From Candidatus Gastranaerophilales bacterium (GTDB lineage: Bacteria > Cyanobacteriota > Vampirovibrionia > Gastranaerophilales > Gastranaerophilaceae), in assembly GCA_944325875.1 (NCBI GenBank), contig CALVBU010000001.1, forward strand, positions 248,001-312,000: 64,000 nucleotides of DNA, given 5' to 3'. The notes under the pieces are model-generated. The model saw only the letters and a program-made list of their open reading frames with translations, did not search any database and was not told where the DNA came from. The position numbers were made by a program, and so were the translations under genes. Shown here piece by piece: positions 1 through 8,385 of the stretch (position 1 is the stretch's first letter; the number at the start of each line of letters is the position of its first letter).

Positions 1-386
1 ACCGGAGTTATTCTGATAGCCAAAGCCGTCATTAGAATCCACGCAATTAAATTAAAAAAACGGCCTAAATAAAACATTACTTTTCCGCCAAAAACTTTGC
101 CAACAGCTAAACCTGCAGCAGAGAAAGTATACATTATCGGTGAATATCCAGTAGCTTGATGCATAGAAACTGGTCTATCAACTTCTAGCGCTTTTTGAAT
201 ATATTTATCGCATTCGACATTTTGTGCAGGAGTTTTATTATACAAAATACCATCAGCTACTTCACAAGCACGCATAATATGCGCATTTTCATCAGGAACT
301 AAATATGGCGGAGTAATAAACATCATTATAACTCCGAAAATAAAAGCAAAAATTATAAAAATAAACTCAGGTTTTCTAATCCACAT
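1..386 (-). CDS. DUF2142-family membrane protein, N-terminal part
   Basis: Only the first 128 codons are inside the window; the gene runs off the left edge. Translating the reverse strand from the ATG at 386 gives a hydrophobic helix (about residues 7-24), then TPPYLVPDENAHIMRA, then a soluble stretch and the start of further membrane segments. The PPxxxPDExxH pattern just after the first helix is typical of DUF2142 polytopic membrane proteins, which resemble GT-C glycosyltransferases; a role in surface polysaccharide assembly is inference. No Shine-Dalgarno sequence precedes the ATG. A terminator for the upstream same-strand genes lies 14 bases away, so this gene probably has its own promoter or depends on readthrough. 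Confidence 0.7.
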   Translation of the reverse strand, partial: MWIRKPEFIFIIFAFIFGVIMMFITPPYLVPDENAHIMRACEVADGILYNKTPAQNVECDKYIQKALEVDRPVSMHQATGYSPIMYTFSAAGLAVGKVFGGKVMFYLGRFFNLIAWILMTALAIRITP

Positions 387-399
387 ATCCAAGCTAACT

Positions 400-427
400 A
401 AAAAAGGGGGCCCGTAACAAGCCCCCT
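400..427 (-). terminator. Intrinsic terminator of the stomatin/NfeD operon
   Basis: Read on the reverse strand, AGGGGGC pairs with GCCCCCT around a 9-nt loop and is followed by six T. It starts 13 bases after the stomatin stop codon. Confidence 0.85.
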
Positions 428-439
428 ACAACTCATAAA

Positions 440-1411
440 CTATTTCTTATCAAACATTTGTTTAATACCATCTACAGAAGACAATATTCCTGTAGCTTCA
501 TAAGGCATGTAAACAACCTTATTATTTTCACCAGCAGTAATATCAGATAAAGTCTCTAAATATTTCATTGCAATAAGATATTTATCAGGTTGACCTTTAT
601 CCGCTAAAGCGTTAATAATTCTTTGAATAGCCTCTTTTTCAGCATCAGCTTCAATCACACGAGCTTGAGCAACACCTTCTGCTCTCAAAATTGCTGCTTG
701 TTTTTCACCTTCTGCTTGATTAATAGCTGCTTCTTTTTGACCTTCAGCTTTAAGAATTGCAGATTTTTTCAAACCTTCAGCTTCCAAAATAGCTGCACGT
801 CTGTCTCTTTCTGCTTTCATTTGTTTTTCCATTGAGCTTTGAATATCAGCTGGAGGAATAATATCTTGTAATTCAACACGGTTAACTTTTACGCCCCATT
901 TGTTAGTTGCTTCATCCAATATAGCTCTCAACTCTTGGTTAATTTTATCTCTTGAAACAAGAGTTTCATCTAAATCTAATTGGCCTACTAAGTTTCTTAA
1001 AGTTGTTTGAGTAAGTTTTTCGATTGCATCAGGCAAATTAGCAATAGCATAAACAGCTTTTTTAGCATCTACAATTTGATAATACAAAAGAGCGTTAATA
1101 GTGATTGTAACATTATCTTTTGTAATAACATTCTGACGAGGAAAATCAAACACAGTCTCTCTCAAATCAATTCTGGCAACATCTTTTGAATAAGAATAAA
1201 CCATACCATCCAAACCTCTTTGAGTGACTCGCTTTGCCATTGGACGAGGAGCTTCAAGAATAGGAATAATAAAATTCAAACCTGATTCCAATGTCTTTTG
1301 ATATTTACCAAGACGTTCAATAATCATAACCTCTTGCTGTTGTACAATCAAAACACCTTTAGCAATATAAATAATTAATGCTACAAGTAAAATCCATAAT
1401 AAAACTGTCAT
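440..1411 (-). CDS. SPFH-domain stomatin/paraslipin-like membrane protein
   Basis: This is a 323-residue stomatin-family protein. It has one N-terminal membrane helix (residues 2-20), an SPFH/band 7 domain starting at VLIVQQQEVMIIERLGKYQ, then a long alanine/glutamate-rich coiled coil (about 195-260) with repeats of the AILEAEG/AILKAEG kind, as in QmcA and paraslipins. Members oligomerise into membrane microdomain scaffolds. It follows the NfeD gene by 4 bases on the same strand; stomatin-NfeD pairs are a well-known bacterial arrangement in which the two proteins act together at the membrane. It ends just before an intrinsic terminator, so it is the last gene of the pair. Confidence 0.92.
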   Translation of the reverse strand: MTVLLWILLVALIIYIAKGVLIVQQQEVMIIERLGKYQKTLESGLNFIIPILEAPRPMAKRVTQRGLDGMVYSYSKDVARIDLRETVFDFPRQNVITKDNVTITINALLYYQIVDAKKAVYAIANLPDAIEKLTQTTLRNLVGQLDLDETLVSRDKINQELRAILDEATNKWGVKVNRVELQDIIPPADIQSSMEKQMKAERDRRAAILEAEGLKKSAILKAEGQKEAAINQAEGEKQAAILRAEGVAQARVIEADAEKEAIQRIINALADKGQPDKYLIAMKYLETLSDITAGENNKVVYMPYEATGILSSVDGIKQMFDKK

Positions 1412-1415
1412 AAAC

Positions 1416-1844
1416 TTACACCCTTTCTACAAACATAACAAGACTATCATTTTTAATAATTTTCACTTCTGAACCTGCAGGAATTTCATCATCATTCTCA
1501 ACACGAGCTTCCCAACGTTCATCATATATCGTAATCGCACCGGAAGACTTTGTAATCGGAGCTATAACCTTTACAACCTTTCCGATATAATCACCCTTAA
1601 TACCGGTTTCTCTTTCTTTTGTTGGTTTTATTAACCTCAACAATAACGGTCTTAATACAAATATTGCAACCAAAGACAAAACTATAAAATCTATAATAAG
1701 CATATCAACATTATTAACAAATAATGAAATTATTGCGGTAATAAAACCCGCAATAGCAAGATTTAAGAAAAACATTGAAGGAACAATCATTTCCAGAATC
1801 ACACAAATTACGCCTATAATTGAAAATATTTGCCACAATACCAT
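1416..1844 (-). CDS. NfeD-family membrane protein
   Basis: A 142-residue short-form NfeD protein. Three hydrophobic helices (about 5-22, 24-44 and 48-66) are followed by a C-terminal beta-rich OB-like domain (about 85-142, beginning near KGDYIGKVVKVIAPI). The long form with an N-terminal serine-protease domain is not present here. The start is set by an AGGAG site 8 bases before the ATG. It is the first gene of a two-gene operon with the stomatin-like protein. Its upstream region borders the hairpin array at 1931-2353. Confidence 0.88.
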   Translation of the reverse strand: MVLWQIFSIIGVICVILEMIVPSMFFLNLAIAGFITAIISLFVNNVDMLIIDFIVLSLVAIFVLRPLLLRLIKPTKERETGIKGDYIGKVVKVIAPITKSSGAITIYDERWEARVENDDEIPAGSEVKIIKNDSLVMFVERV

Positions 1845-1930
1845 ATAAAAACTCCTATTTCTCTAATACTGTACATTATTATAGCATATACTGCAGTTTT
1901 GGGCAATTACATAATATATGTTATAAGTAT

Positions 1931-2353
1931 GTTCATTTCTTTCTCTTTTATTGCGAGTAAAAGAGAAAGAAATGAACCAAAGAAAGAGAAAAACGCTAAG
2001 TTCACAGCATCGCAAAGCGATGCAAAAATCAAATGGATGTCGTTAAATGCTAACGCATTTAACCGTTCAAGCCTCACTATCGCACAATAAATTGTGCACG
2101 TTCGGCAAATATTTAGCGAGCGTGTGCGAAGCACAATAGCGAGCAAAGTAGTGAAAAGCTTTAGCTTTTCACGAACAGTAATTTGGTCTTGCAATGCCAT
2201 AATGGCATTGCTGGAAACTCAGCGAGTTTTTCTTTTTGCCTTCTTTTGCAGTTGAAAGCTTTGCTTGAAACGTGCAAAATGGCCTCACTTAGTTGTTCAG
2301 TTGTGAGCTGGTTCACTTTTTCTTTTTGCTTCACAACAAAAAGAAAAAGTGAA
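1931..2353. repeat. Array of perfect hairpins forming one large imperfect palindrome
   Basis: This fills most of the 555-base gap between nfeD and the rqcH-like gene. Perfect inverted repeats occur in order: 1931-1977 (20-bp stem, 7-nt loop), 2007-2023 (7 bp), 2042-2063 (9 bp), 2082-2097 (7 bp), 2123-2135 (5 bp), 2151-2172 (10 bp), 2191-2211 (10 bp), 2215-2229 (6 bp) and 2312-2353 (17 bp). The inner six are arranged symmetrically about AAATATTT at 2107-2114. The sequences between hairpins match on opposite strands (for example CTAAGTTCACAGCA at about 1994-2009 against CTGAGTTTCCAGCA read in reverse from about 2222). The stems at matching positions differ but remain self-complementary. The two outer hairpins both begin GTTCA and are pyrimidine-rich on one arm. 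A 60-70 base segment near 2252-2311 makes the right half longer. Nature unknown: a non-autonomous mobile repeat or a structured RNA/ssDNA are both possible. Confidence 0.85.
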
Positions 2354-2399
2354 TAGGACCAATAACATATATTATGCTTTTCTGTGGTAACATAATCGT

Positions 2400-3983
2400 A
2401 TGATAACATTCGATAGTTTAACTCTAAAAGCGTGGATAAACGAAAACCAAGAATTTCTTCAGGGTGCAAGAATTCAAAAAATTCAACAACCAACAAGGAG
2501 AGAATTCGTATTTTCTATTAGAAAACAAGGTGAAACTAAAAAGTTTTATATTAATATTAATCCTCAACTTCATCACATTTGTTTTATGAACAAGCAAAAC
2601 GAAGCAAAAAGGTTAATAGAGATACCTCAAAAACCACCTATGTTTTGTATGCTTTTAAGAAAGTATCTTGAAAATTCAGTAATTTCTAAAGTTAATCAAC
2701 CTAAATATGAGAGGATTTTAGAATTTTATATTGAAACTTATAACGAACTATCTGAAAAAATTTATCTATGCCTAGCAATTGAACTTATGGGGAAACATTC
2801 TAATGTAATCCTATATAACTACGACACAAATATTATTATAGGATGTGCCCATAATATCGGAGCCGAAAAAAGCAGTGTAAGAGAAATGGCGGGAACTCTA
2901 CCTTACGTTTATCCTCCTAAGCAAAATAAAATTGATATATTAAACTATAACGGTGAAATCAATTTCCAAGAACAAGAATTCTATTGGATTTCAAAATCAT
3001 TTGCAAATCAACTTTCTAATTCGACTATTGATGAAATCAGAAACTTTGTTGAACTTAATAACATATCTCCGGCAATTTCATCTGATATAAAAGAGTTTTC
3101 ATTATTCGGCAATCTTCTAAAAAATCCAATATATGGAAATTCCGTAAACGAAATGATTGATAATTACTTCACGTACTACCAAGCTAAAGAAAAATATCAA
3201 TCACTAAAAACTCACCTGACAACTTTAACAAATCAAAAAATCAAAAAGCTTAAAAACACTATAACTAAACTTGAGGCACAGCTAAAAAGAGAAGAAAATG
3301 CAAATAAATACAGATTATATGGCGATCTTATTATGGCTAATTTGTATAATAACAAAGATTTTTCACCATCTATTTCTGTATATGACTATGAAAATAATAA
3401 AAACATAGATATTGAACTTGATAGTACAAAAACATTAAAAGAAAATGCCAATAAATTTTACAAACTATACAACAAAGGAAAAACTACAAAACTAAAACTT
3501 GGAGAATTATATCAAACAACAAAAGAGAATTTGGACTATGAAGAACAAATTTTATACTCTATAGAATTTGCAAATGATATAAACGATTTACTCGAAATCA
3601 AATCTGAGATTATCCACGAAGATACAAAAAAACAAGAGTTAAAAAAATCTCTTGAACCTGAAAAACTCCAACTAGGAGATTTCACTGTATTTATCGGCAA
3701 AAACAATCGGCAAAACGACTTTATAGTTTCAAAATTAGCAAAAGATGAAGATCTTTGGTTTCATACAAAAGACTGCGCAGGCTCTCATGTACTGTTAAAA
3801 GGAGAGAATCCGCCTGATAAAATAGTACTTGAATGTGCAAAACTTGCAAAAAAATATTCTTCTGCACCTGACTCCTCAAAAATAGGTGTAATTTACACAA
3901 AAAGAAAATATCTTAGAAAACCACCTAAAGCCAATTTAGGTTATGTAACATATAAATGCGAAAAAGAAATCGTAATTGACTAA
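2400..3983 (+). CDS. rqcH: NFACT/FbpA-family ribosome quality control protein (RqcH-like)
   Basis: A 527-residue NFACT protein. The N-terminal NFACT-N domain carries IELMGKHSN near residue 125, followed by HhH and coiled-coil regions (coiled coil about 265-305) and a C-terminal NFACT-R domain with DLWFHTKDCAGSHV near residue 450. Bacterial RqcH binds stalled 50S subunits and recruits tRNA-Ala to add C-terminal alanine tails. Older annotations call the family fibronectin-binding proteins. No Shine-Dalgarno sequence precedes the ATG. Instead an extended -10-like TGGTAACAT (2385-2393) ends six bases before it, which suggests a leaderless mRNA. Its TAA overlaps the ATG of the next gene (TAATG), so the two are probably translationally coupled. 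Confidence 0.88.
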   Translation: MITFDSLTLKAWINENQEFLQGARIQKIQQPTRREFVFSIRKQGETKKFYININPQLHHICFMNKQNEAKRLIEIPQKPPMFCMLLRKYLENSVISKVNQPKYERILEFYIETYNELSEKIYLCLAIELMGKHSNVILYNYDTNIIIGCAHNIGAEKSSVREMAGTLPYVYPPKQNKIDILNYNGEINFQEQEFYWISKSFANQLSNSTIDEIRNFVELNNISPAISSDIKEFSLFGNLLKNPIYGNSVNEMIDNYFTYYQAKEKYQSLKTHLTTLTNQKIKKLKNTITKLEAQLKREENANKYRLYGDLIMANLYNNKDFSPSISVYDYENNKNIDIELDSTKTLKENANKFYKLYNKGKTTKLKLGELYQTTKENLDYEEQILYSIEFANDINDLLEIKSEIIHEDTKKQELKKSLEPEKLQLGDFTVFIGKNNRQNDFIVSKLAKDEDLWFHTKDCAGSHVLLKGENPPDKIVLECAKLAKKYSSAPDSSKIGVIYTKRKYLRKPPKANLGYVTYKCEKEIVID

Positions 3984-5212
3984 TGACAAACGGATTAGAT
4001 GAAATTCAAAAAGTAATTGATAATATTGCTATGACAAAAAAACATGTAATAGCATTAGTTGATTGCGACTCATTTTTTGTATCCTGCGAACAGAAGGTTA
4101 ATCCTGAACTTAAAAACAAACCCGTATGCGTTATGTCTGGGCGAGGACAATGCGTAATTTCCCGTTCTAAAGAAGCAAAAGCTCTGGGAATAAGAATGGG
4201 GATGCCCTATTTCCAAATTGAAGGAAAAATGAAAGAAGCGACCTACATTAACGCAAGCCACGATTTATACGGAGAAATATCACAAAAAGTTATGTCGGTT
4301 CTAAAAAGATTTTCACCAAAAGTCGAAATCTATTCAATTGATGAAGCATTTGTAGACTTAACAGGACTTGAAAGATTATATAAAAAGAATTACTTGGAAA
4401 TCGCTCAAATGATCAGACAAACAATAAAGGATGAAGTTGATATTCCAGTATCAATTGGTTTAAGTTCATCGAAATCACTTGCAAAACTCGCCTCAGACAA
4501 AGCAAAAACAAATGGAGAAGGCGTATTTTTAATAGGATCAAGAAAAATTATACCTGTCTTAGAAAATACAAGTATTGATGAAATTTGGGGCATTGGTAGA
4601 AATATTTCAGCAATGCTAAGAAGAAACGGAATCTTAACAGCTTATGAATTGGTTAAACAATCTGATATCTGGCTTAACAAACAAATCGGAATTCATGGAC
4701 TGGAAATGAAACATGAATTACTCGGAGAAATGGTCTCACCTGTATCAGATGAAGTAAAACTGCCAAAATCAATACAAAAAACAAGCGCAATGGCAAAATT
4801 CACATCTGACAAAGAATATATAAAAAACTCCTTAAACTACCATATTCATAGAGCTTGCGTAAAACTAAGAAAAATTAACGCAAAATGTCATGGCATAGGA
4901 ATCATGCTAAGAACAAAAGATTTCAAGGTCTATTACGATAAAAGGATGCTAACTCAAGCAACAAGCTTCGAGCTGGAAATTTCTGATATTATATTTGAAA
5001 TGCTTAATGACCTATATAATCCTGAGATTTTATATCGCAGTACAGGCGTAATTTTAGATACCTTCGTGCACAATTCAGAAGCTCAGCTTTCGTTATTTGC
5101 AGATAATGAAATTGAAACTAAAAAAGATAAATTATCAAAATGTTTTGACAAATTAGAAGAAAAATTCGGGAAAAATATAATTCAAACAGGATTTATCACA
5201 AAAGATGTCTAA
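3983..5212 (+). CDS. Y-family translesion DNA polymerase, UmuC/DinB type
   Basis: A 409-residue Y-family polymerase. Catalytic motifs are visible: ALVDCDSFF (metal-binding Asp27 and the adjacent Asp29) and YSIDEAF near residues 117-123. GQCVISRSKEAKALGIRMGMPYF is closer to UmuC than to Pol IV. A clamp-binding motif QLSLF lies near residue 370. Members copy damaged templates with low fidelity. The start overlaps the upstream stop; an internal Met17 is a possible alternative because the family usually begins shortly before the first catalytic Asp. No umuD-like gene is adjacent. The 3' end overlaps the convergent XRE gene by 4 bases. Confidence 0.88.
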   Translation: MTNGLDEIQKVIDNIAMTKKHVIALVDCDSFFVSCEQKVNPELKNKPVCVMSGRGQCVISRSKEAKALGIRMGMPYFQIEGKMKEATYINASHDLYGEISQKVMSVLKRFSPKVEIYSIDEAFVDLTGLERLYKKNYLEIAQMIRQTIKDEVDIPVSIGLSSSKSLAKLASDKAKTNGEGVFLIGSRKIIPVLENTSIDEIWGIGRNISAMLRRNGILTAYELVKQSDIWLNKQIGIHGLEMKHELLGEMVSPVSDEVKLPKSIQKTSAMAKFTSDKEYIKNSLNYHIHRACVKLRKINAKCHGIGIMLRTKDFKVYYDKRMLTQATSFELEISDIIFEMLNDLYNPEILYRSTGVILDTFVHNSEAQLSLFADNEIETKKDKLSKCFDKLEEKFGKNIIQTGFITKDV

Positions 5213-5526
5213 TTAAAAGTTTGCACAATTCTATAAATTTGTCTAAATTTTTCATCTGACATTTTTTGTAAATCCGAAATAAGCTTTTGGGTTAAAATTT
5301 CACGATCCTCAAGATGATCATTTTCTAGAAATAATGCTACAGGGGTATTTAAACTTTGTGCAATTTTGTCTAATAATTCAAATGACGGAAAGCATCTTCC
5401 GCACTCTATTTTGCTCATATGTTTTGAATCTATCCCAACAAGTTCCGCAAATTCATTTTGTTTTAAGCCCTTGAGCTTTCTGATTTCTTGAATTCTTGCA
5501 CCTAAATATTTCTTTGTATTCTGCAT
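5209..5526 (-). CDS. XRE-family helix-turn-helix regulator
   Basis: A 105-residue protein with an N-terminal Cro/CI-type helix-turn-helix (about residues 8-62: LGARIQEIRKLKGLKQNEFA, then LVGIDSKHMSKIECGRCFPS). A short charged C-terminal helix (about 70-105) may be for dimerisation. A perfect inverted repeat ATCCTTTT-TT-AAAAGGAT (5532-5549) overlaps its own ribosome site, suggesting autoregulation. It faces away from the prepilin gene at 5676, which it might also control; this is inference from position. It overlaps the 3' end of the polymerase gene by 4 bases. Confidence 0.85.
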   Translation of the reverse strand: MQNTKKYLGARIQEIRKLKGLKQNEFAELVGIDSKHMSKIECGRCFPSFELLDKIAQSLNTPVALFLENDHLEDREILTQKLISDLQKMSDEKFRQIYRIVQTFN

Positions 5527-5531
5527 AACCC

Positions 5532-5549
5532 ATCCTTTTTTAAAAGGAT
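5532..5549. promoter_or_regulatory. Candidate operator overlapping the XRE gene's ribosome site
   Basis: Perfect 8-bp inverted repeat with a 2-bp spacer, ATCCTTTT TT AAAAGGAT, six bases from the XRE start codon. The reverse-strand arm AAGGAT also serves as the Shine-Dalgarno sequence. Binding by the dimeric XRE protein is inferred. Confidence 0.4.
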
Positions 5550-5593
5550 AGATTATAAGTTCAGAAAATTAAACATTCTCATTTTACTATATA

Positions 5594-5622
5594 TTGACAA
5601 TTATATACAAATAAAGCATAAT
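5594..5622 (+). promoter_or_regulatory. Sigma70-type promoter for the prepilin gene
   Basis: TTGACA, a 17-base spacer, then CATAAT. The predicted start near 5629 gives a leader of about 47 bases ending in an AAGGAGG ribosome site. Confidence 0.6.
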
Positions 5623-5675
5623 AAAATATATAATATCACACTTTTTGTAGAAAAGTAGTCATATAAGGAGGATTA

Positions 5676-6362
5676 ATGAATAAAAAAGCTTTTACATTGG
5701 CAGAAGTACTTATTACATTGGGGATAATAGGAATAGTAGCTGCAATAACTCTTCCTGCATTAGTGGGCAAATACAGGAGCAAAGTAGCTGTTGCTCAATT
5801 AAAAAAAATGTATTCAATTATTTCCCAAGCAATGTTAAGAGCCATGCCTGATGGTGATTATGGGAATTTAACATTTGCAGCTGGTGGAGGTCTTGATTCT
5901 GTAAATGATTTCTTTTATAACTACCTAAAACCTCAATTAAAAATCACCCAAATATGTACAGGGCAATCTAACTGTGCAACTTTTAAAAAATTAAATAAAA
6001 AGAATCAAACAATAGGTTGTGGATCTGGAATTATTACTTTTAAAACACCTGATGGGTACCAATTTTGTATTGATACTTGGTCCAACAGGGATAGTGATAC
6101 TGTAGAAAATACATTTGGAGTTGATATGAATGGAGTAACAGGAAGTATAGTAACCGTATTTGCAGATATAAACGGAGAACAAAAACCAAATATTCTAGGC
6201 AAAGATGTTTTTGTATTTGTATTAAATAAAAAAGGACTTGTACCAGCAGGATATAGTAAAACAGATACAGAAATTGAAAACGAATGTAAAAACACAGGAT
6301 ACTATTGTTTCACAAAAATAATCAGAAATAACTGGGAAATAAATCAAGAAGACTTATTTTAA
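5676..6362 (+). CDS. Type IV prepilin-like protein
   Basis: A 228-residue secreted fibre-type protein. The N-terminus MNKKAFTLAEVLITLGIIGI is a class III prepilin signal: a short Lys-rich leader, predicted cleavage before Phe6, Glu at mature position 5, then a hydrophobic helix to about residue 30. Alanine rather than glycine precedes the cleavage site. The C-terminal part is soluble and contains paired cysteines (CTGQSNC, CKNTGYYC) that may form disulfides. The start is set by an ideal AAGGAGG site. A matching prepilin peptidase is not in the window. It is one of three such genes here (others at 46082-46750 and 58722-59553) and stands alone between a promoter and a terminator. Confidence 0.9.
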   Translation: MNKKAFTLAEVLITLGIIGIVAAITLPALVGKYRSKVAVAQLKKMYSIISQAMLRAMPDGDYGNLTFAAGGGLDSVNDFFYNYLKPQLKITQICTGQSNCATFKKLNKKNQTIGCGSGIITFKTPDGYQFCIDTWSNRDSDTVENTFGVDMNGVTGSIVTVFADINGEQKPNILGKDVFVFVLNKKGLVPAGYSKTDTEIENECKNTGYYCFTKIIRNNWEINQEDLF

Positions 6363-6364
6363 AC

Positions 6365-6397
6365 AAAAAAAGCTCCCGAGAATTCGAGAGCTTTTTT
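6365..6397. terminator. Bidirectional intrinsic terminator
   Basis: An A-rich arm plus AGCTC pairs with GAGCT followed by six T, with inner CGA/TCG pairing. It lies between the convergent prepilin and SLH genes and can serve both strands. Confidence 0.85.
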
Positions 6398-6400
6398 CTA

Positions 6401-7555
6401 TTATTCAAATATCCAACCGTTTGTTAAATCAATTTTAACAGGTTTTAACAGTTTCAAGTTAACTGTATTTTCCGGAGTTACTTCTAACTTTTCACCTTTC
6501 AAGATTGCTCTTACTATTTTCATAAAGATGTTTCTGTGTTTTTTAACATCACCAACACCTTGGAAAGCTGCAGTTTGGTCATTGTTTGTTGTAATTAGGG
6601 AATTGTCTAAAATCAATACACCATTTCTTACAAACCATTTACCACTTCTTACGTCAATTAACTGACCTTTTAAGGTTGAACCTTTATATACCAAAATAAA
6701 TTTGTCTTTTGTTACATAATTTTGTGGAGCAACTGCCACATACAAATCACCTGATTGAGATGATTGAGAACTAATATATTTTGTTAATTGAACAGGAACA
6801 ATTGTACCTTCTGGGATTATACCAACACTTCCTTGAACTGTAGCATTTTCTATAACAAAACCTTCTCCGGTTTTCTTTCTCATAGCTTCAGCAAGTTTAG
6901 CATTCGGATTAAGTTTAGCTTGTTCCATCATATTATACAAAATTGCAGCAACTTCGGCTCTTGTTGCAGGTCTTGTAGGCTCTAAACTAGCTTTTTTACC
7001 TTCATCAACAGGCATTGTAACTATCATATCTAAGATTTCAGCTTTTCCTGCAGGAATAACAAATGACTCTGGAATTGAATTTGCATCTGCATATTTCAAA
7101 AGAACTGATTTAGCTTTTTCTACACTAATTTCTTCAGTAGTTAAAGCATTAACGGCAACAGTCATTGATTCTTCTCTTGTTACAGTATCATCAGGTCTAA
7201 AAAGTCCGCCGTTATCAGGACAAGATATCAATTCAAAATATAAAGCTTTTTGAATTGAATCATAAGCCCAATACTCAGAATCAATATCAGTGAAATTTAC
7301 AGGCTGAGCAACCGAAGCATGTTCTTGTCCTAAAGCTCTAATTGCCATAGAAGCAAACTCAGCTCTGGTAACATTATCATCAGGCTTAAATGTACCGTCA
7401 GGATAACCTACAATTACACCTTTATCAGACAATTCATCAATTTGAGATGCTGCCCAATGATCTTTTGCAACATCAGGAAATTGAAACGCCATTGATGGCA
7501 TTATGCTAAATGTTAATACAAATGTTGCGAGTAAAACTTTGATTAGATTTTTCAT
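6401..7555 (-). CDS. SLH-domain surface protein
   Basis: A 384-residue secreted protein. A signal peptide (about residues 1-24, ending SMAF) is followed by SLH domains: FPDVAKDHWAASQIDELSDK (about 25-70), FTDIDSEYWAYDSIQKALYF (about 80-135), and a third more divergent unit up to about 210 (TRPATRAEVAAILYNMM). SLH domains anchor proteins to secondary cell-wall polymers or peptidoglycan. The C-terminal 170 residues are beta-rich and unrecognised. The start is the ATG at 7555, served by GGAGG seven bases upstream. An in-frame TTG at 7561 is too close to that site. It has its own terminator shared with the convergent prepilin gene. Confidence 0.88.
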   Translation of the reverse strand: MKNLIKVLLATFVLTFSIMPSMAFQFPDVAKDHWAASQIDELSDKGVIVGYPDGTFKPDDNVTRAEFASMAIRALGQEHASVAQPVNFTDIDSEYWAYDSIQKALYFELISCPDNGGLFRPDDTVTREESMTVAVNALTTEEISVEKAKSVLLKYADANSIPESFVIPAGKAEILDMIVTMPVDEGKKASLEPTRPATRAEVAAILYNMMEQAKLNPNAKLAEAMRKKTGEGFVIENATVQGSVGIIPEGTIVPVQLTKYISSQSSQSGDLYVAVAPQNYVTKDKFILVYKGSTLKGQLIDVRSGKWFVRNGVLILDNSLITTNNDQTAAFQGVGDVKKHRNIFMKIVRAILKGEKLEVTPENTVNLKLLKPVKIDLTNGWIFE

Positions 7556-7653
7556 ATCCAACCCTCCAAATTATAAAGATACACATAGGACATGGTACAC
7601 GTAAAATAACAATCTCGCAATGATAAATAAAGTTATGTAAATATTATATAACC

Positions 7654-8316
7654 CTATAACCCGCCTTGCAAACGAGAAAGAGGCTCTTTATTGTGGGGTG
7701 GTATTATCATAGCATTAGGATTGTGAAAACAGAATTTCATACCAAAATTATTTTTTGATGGTGGAAATTCTTCAATCATGCCTATTACATTTTTGTAAAA
7801 CATTTTAGATTCATTTTTTGCAATTAACTTCAAATTACCATTACACATAGCTTCATCACTTCTACGCTGTGCAATTTGAAGAAGCCTTGTTCCAACATCT
7901 TTCATATATTCTAAACCTTGTCTATAATAAGGCGTATCAGGCTTTGAATAATTACGGAGTTCATCTACAAATACATGACTTGGATCTTCTTTATATTCAA
8001 ATTCAGACCAACTACCAGGTTGGAATTTTTTAATCTTGATATTCATTTCTCCAACAAGGTCTCCAAAATCATTTTTTAATGAATAATTTTCTTCGTTATA
8101 ACCAATATATTTTTTGAATACATTTAAAAAAGTTTCACTTTTATCAGAACCTCTTCGAACTCTTACTTTACCTATATAACCTTCCATACAACTGCCGATA
8201 TTTGTATGAGTAAGAGTTTGAATCCCTGTGAAACTAGGAGTAGTTTTATTGGATTTAAATTGGGCAGAACTTAATCCGAAATTTTGGAATTTATAGTTAT
8301 TAATATTGTTTATCAT
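7654..8316 (-). CDS. FTG-motif protein with a possible GNAT-like C-terminal half
   Basis: A 220-residue protein that I cannot assign to a named family. A low-complexity Asn/Ser-rich N-terminus carries PSFTGIQ at residues 27-33, the short motif shared by five proteins in this window. The segment GTRLLQIAQRRSDEAMCNG followed by KLIAKNESKMFYKNVIGM (about 145-183) resembles the acetyl-CoA-binding loop and last strand of GNAT acetyltransferases; this is weak evidence. No signal peptide or membrane helix is visible. AGGA precedes the ATG. Confidence 0.6.
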   Translation of the reverse strand: MINNINNYKFQNFGLSSAQFKSNKTTPSFTGIQTLTHTNIGSCMEGYIGKVRVRRGSDKSETFLNVFKKYIGYNEENYSLKNDFGDLVGEMNIKIKKFQPGSWSEFEYKEDPSHVFVDELRNYSKPDTPYYRQGLEYMKDVGTRLLQIAQRRSDEAMCNGNLKLIAKNESKMFYKNVIGMIEEFPPSKNNFGMKFCFHNPNAMIIPPHNKEPLSRLQGGL

Positions 8317-8385
8317 ATTTTTCCTAAGAGTGGTGATAATTAAAAATTTACTAATATTATACTTTTTGATACATTTCTTTATACT

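Noticed and set aside
1931-2353. CRISPR array
   Set aside because: Repeats are inverted, of different sequence and length, with no regular spacer or direct repeat pattern and no cas genes nearby.
1830-2496. Three overlapping ORFs on both strands in the hairpin array
   Set aside because: They arise from the repeated inverted sequence; no ribosome sites, no recognisable protein, and the DNA shows hairpin symmetry instead of codon structure.
7556-7561. TTG start for the SLH protein
   Set aside because: It lies one base after the GGAGG site; the ATG at 7555 has correct spacing. The same reasoning rejected TTG starts at 15110, 27902, 31712, 42450, 44885 and 62557.
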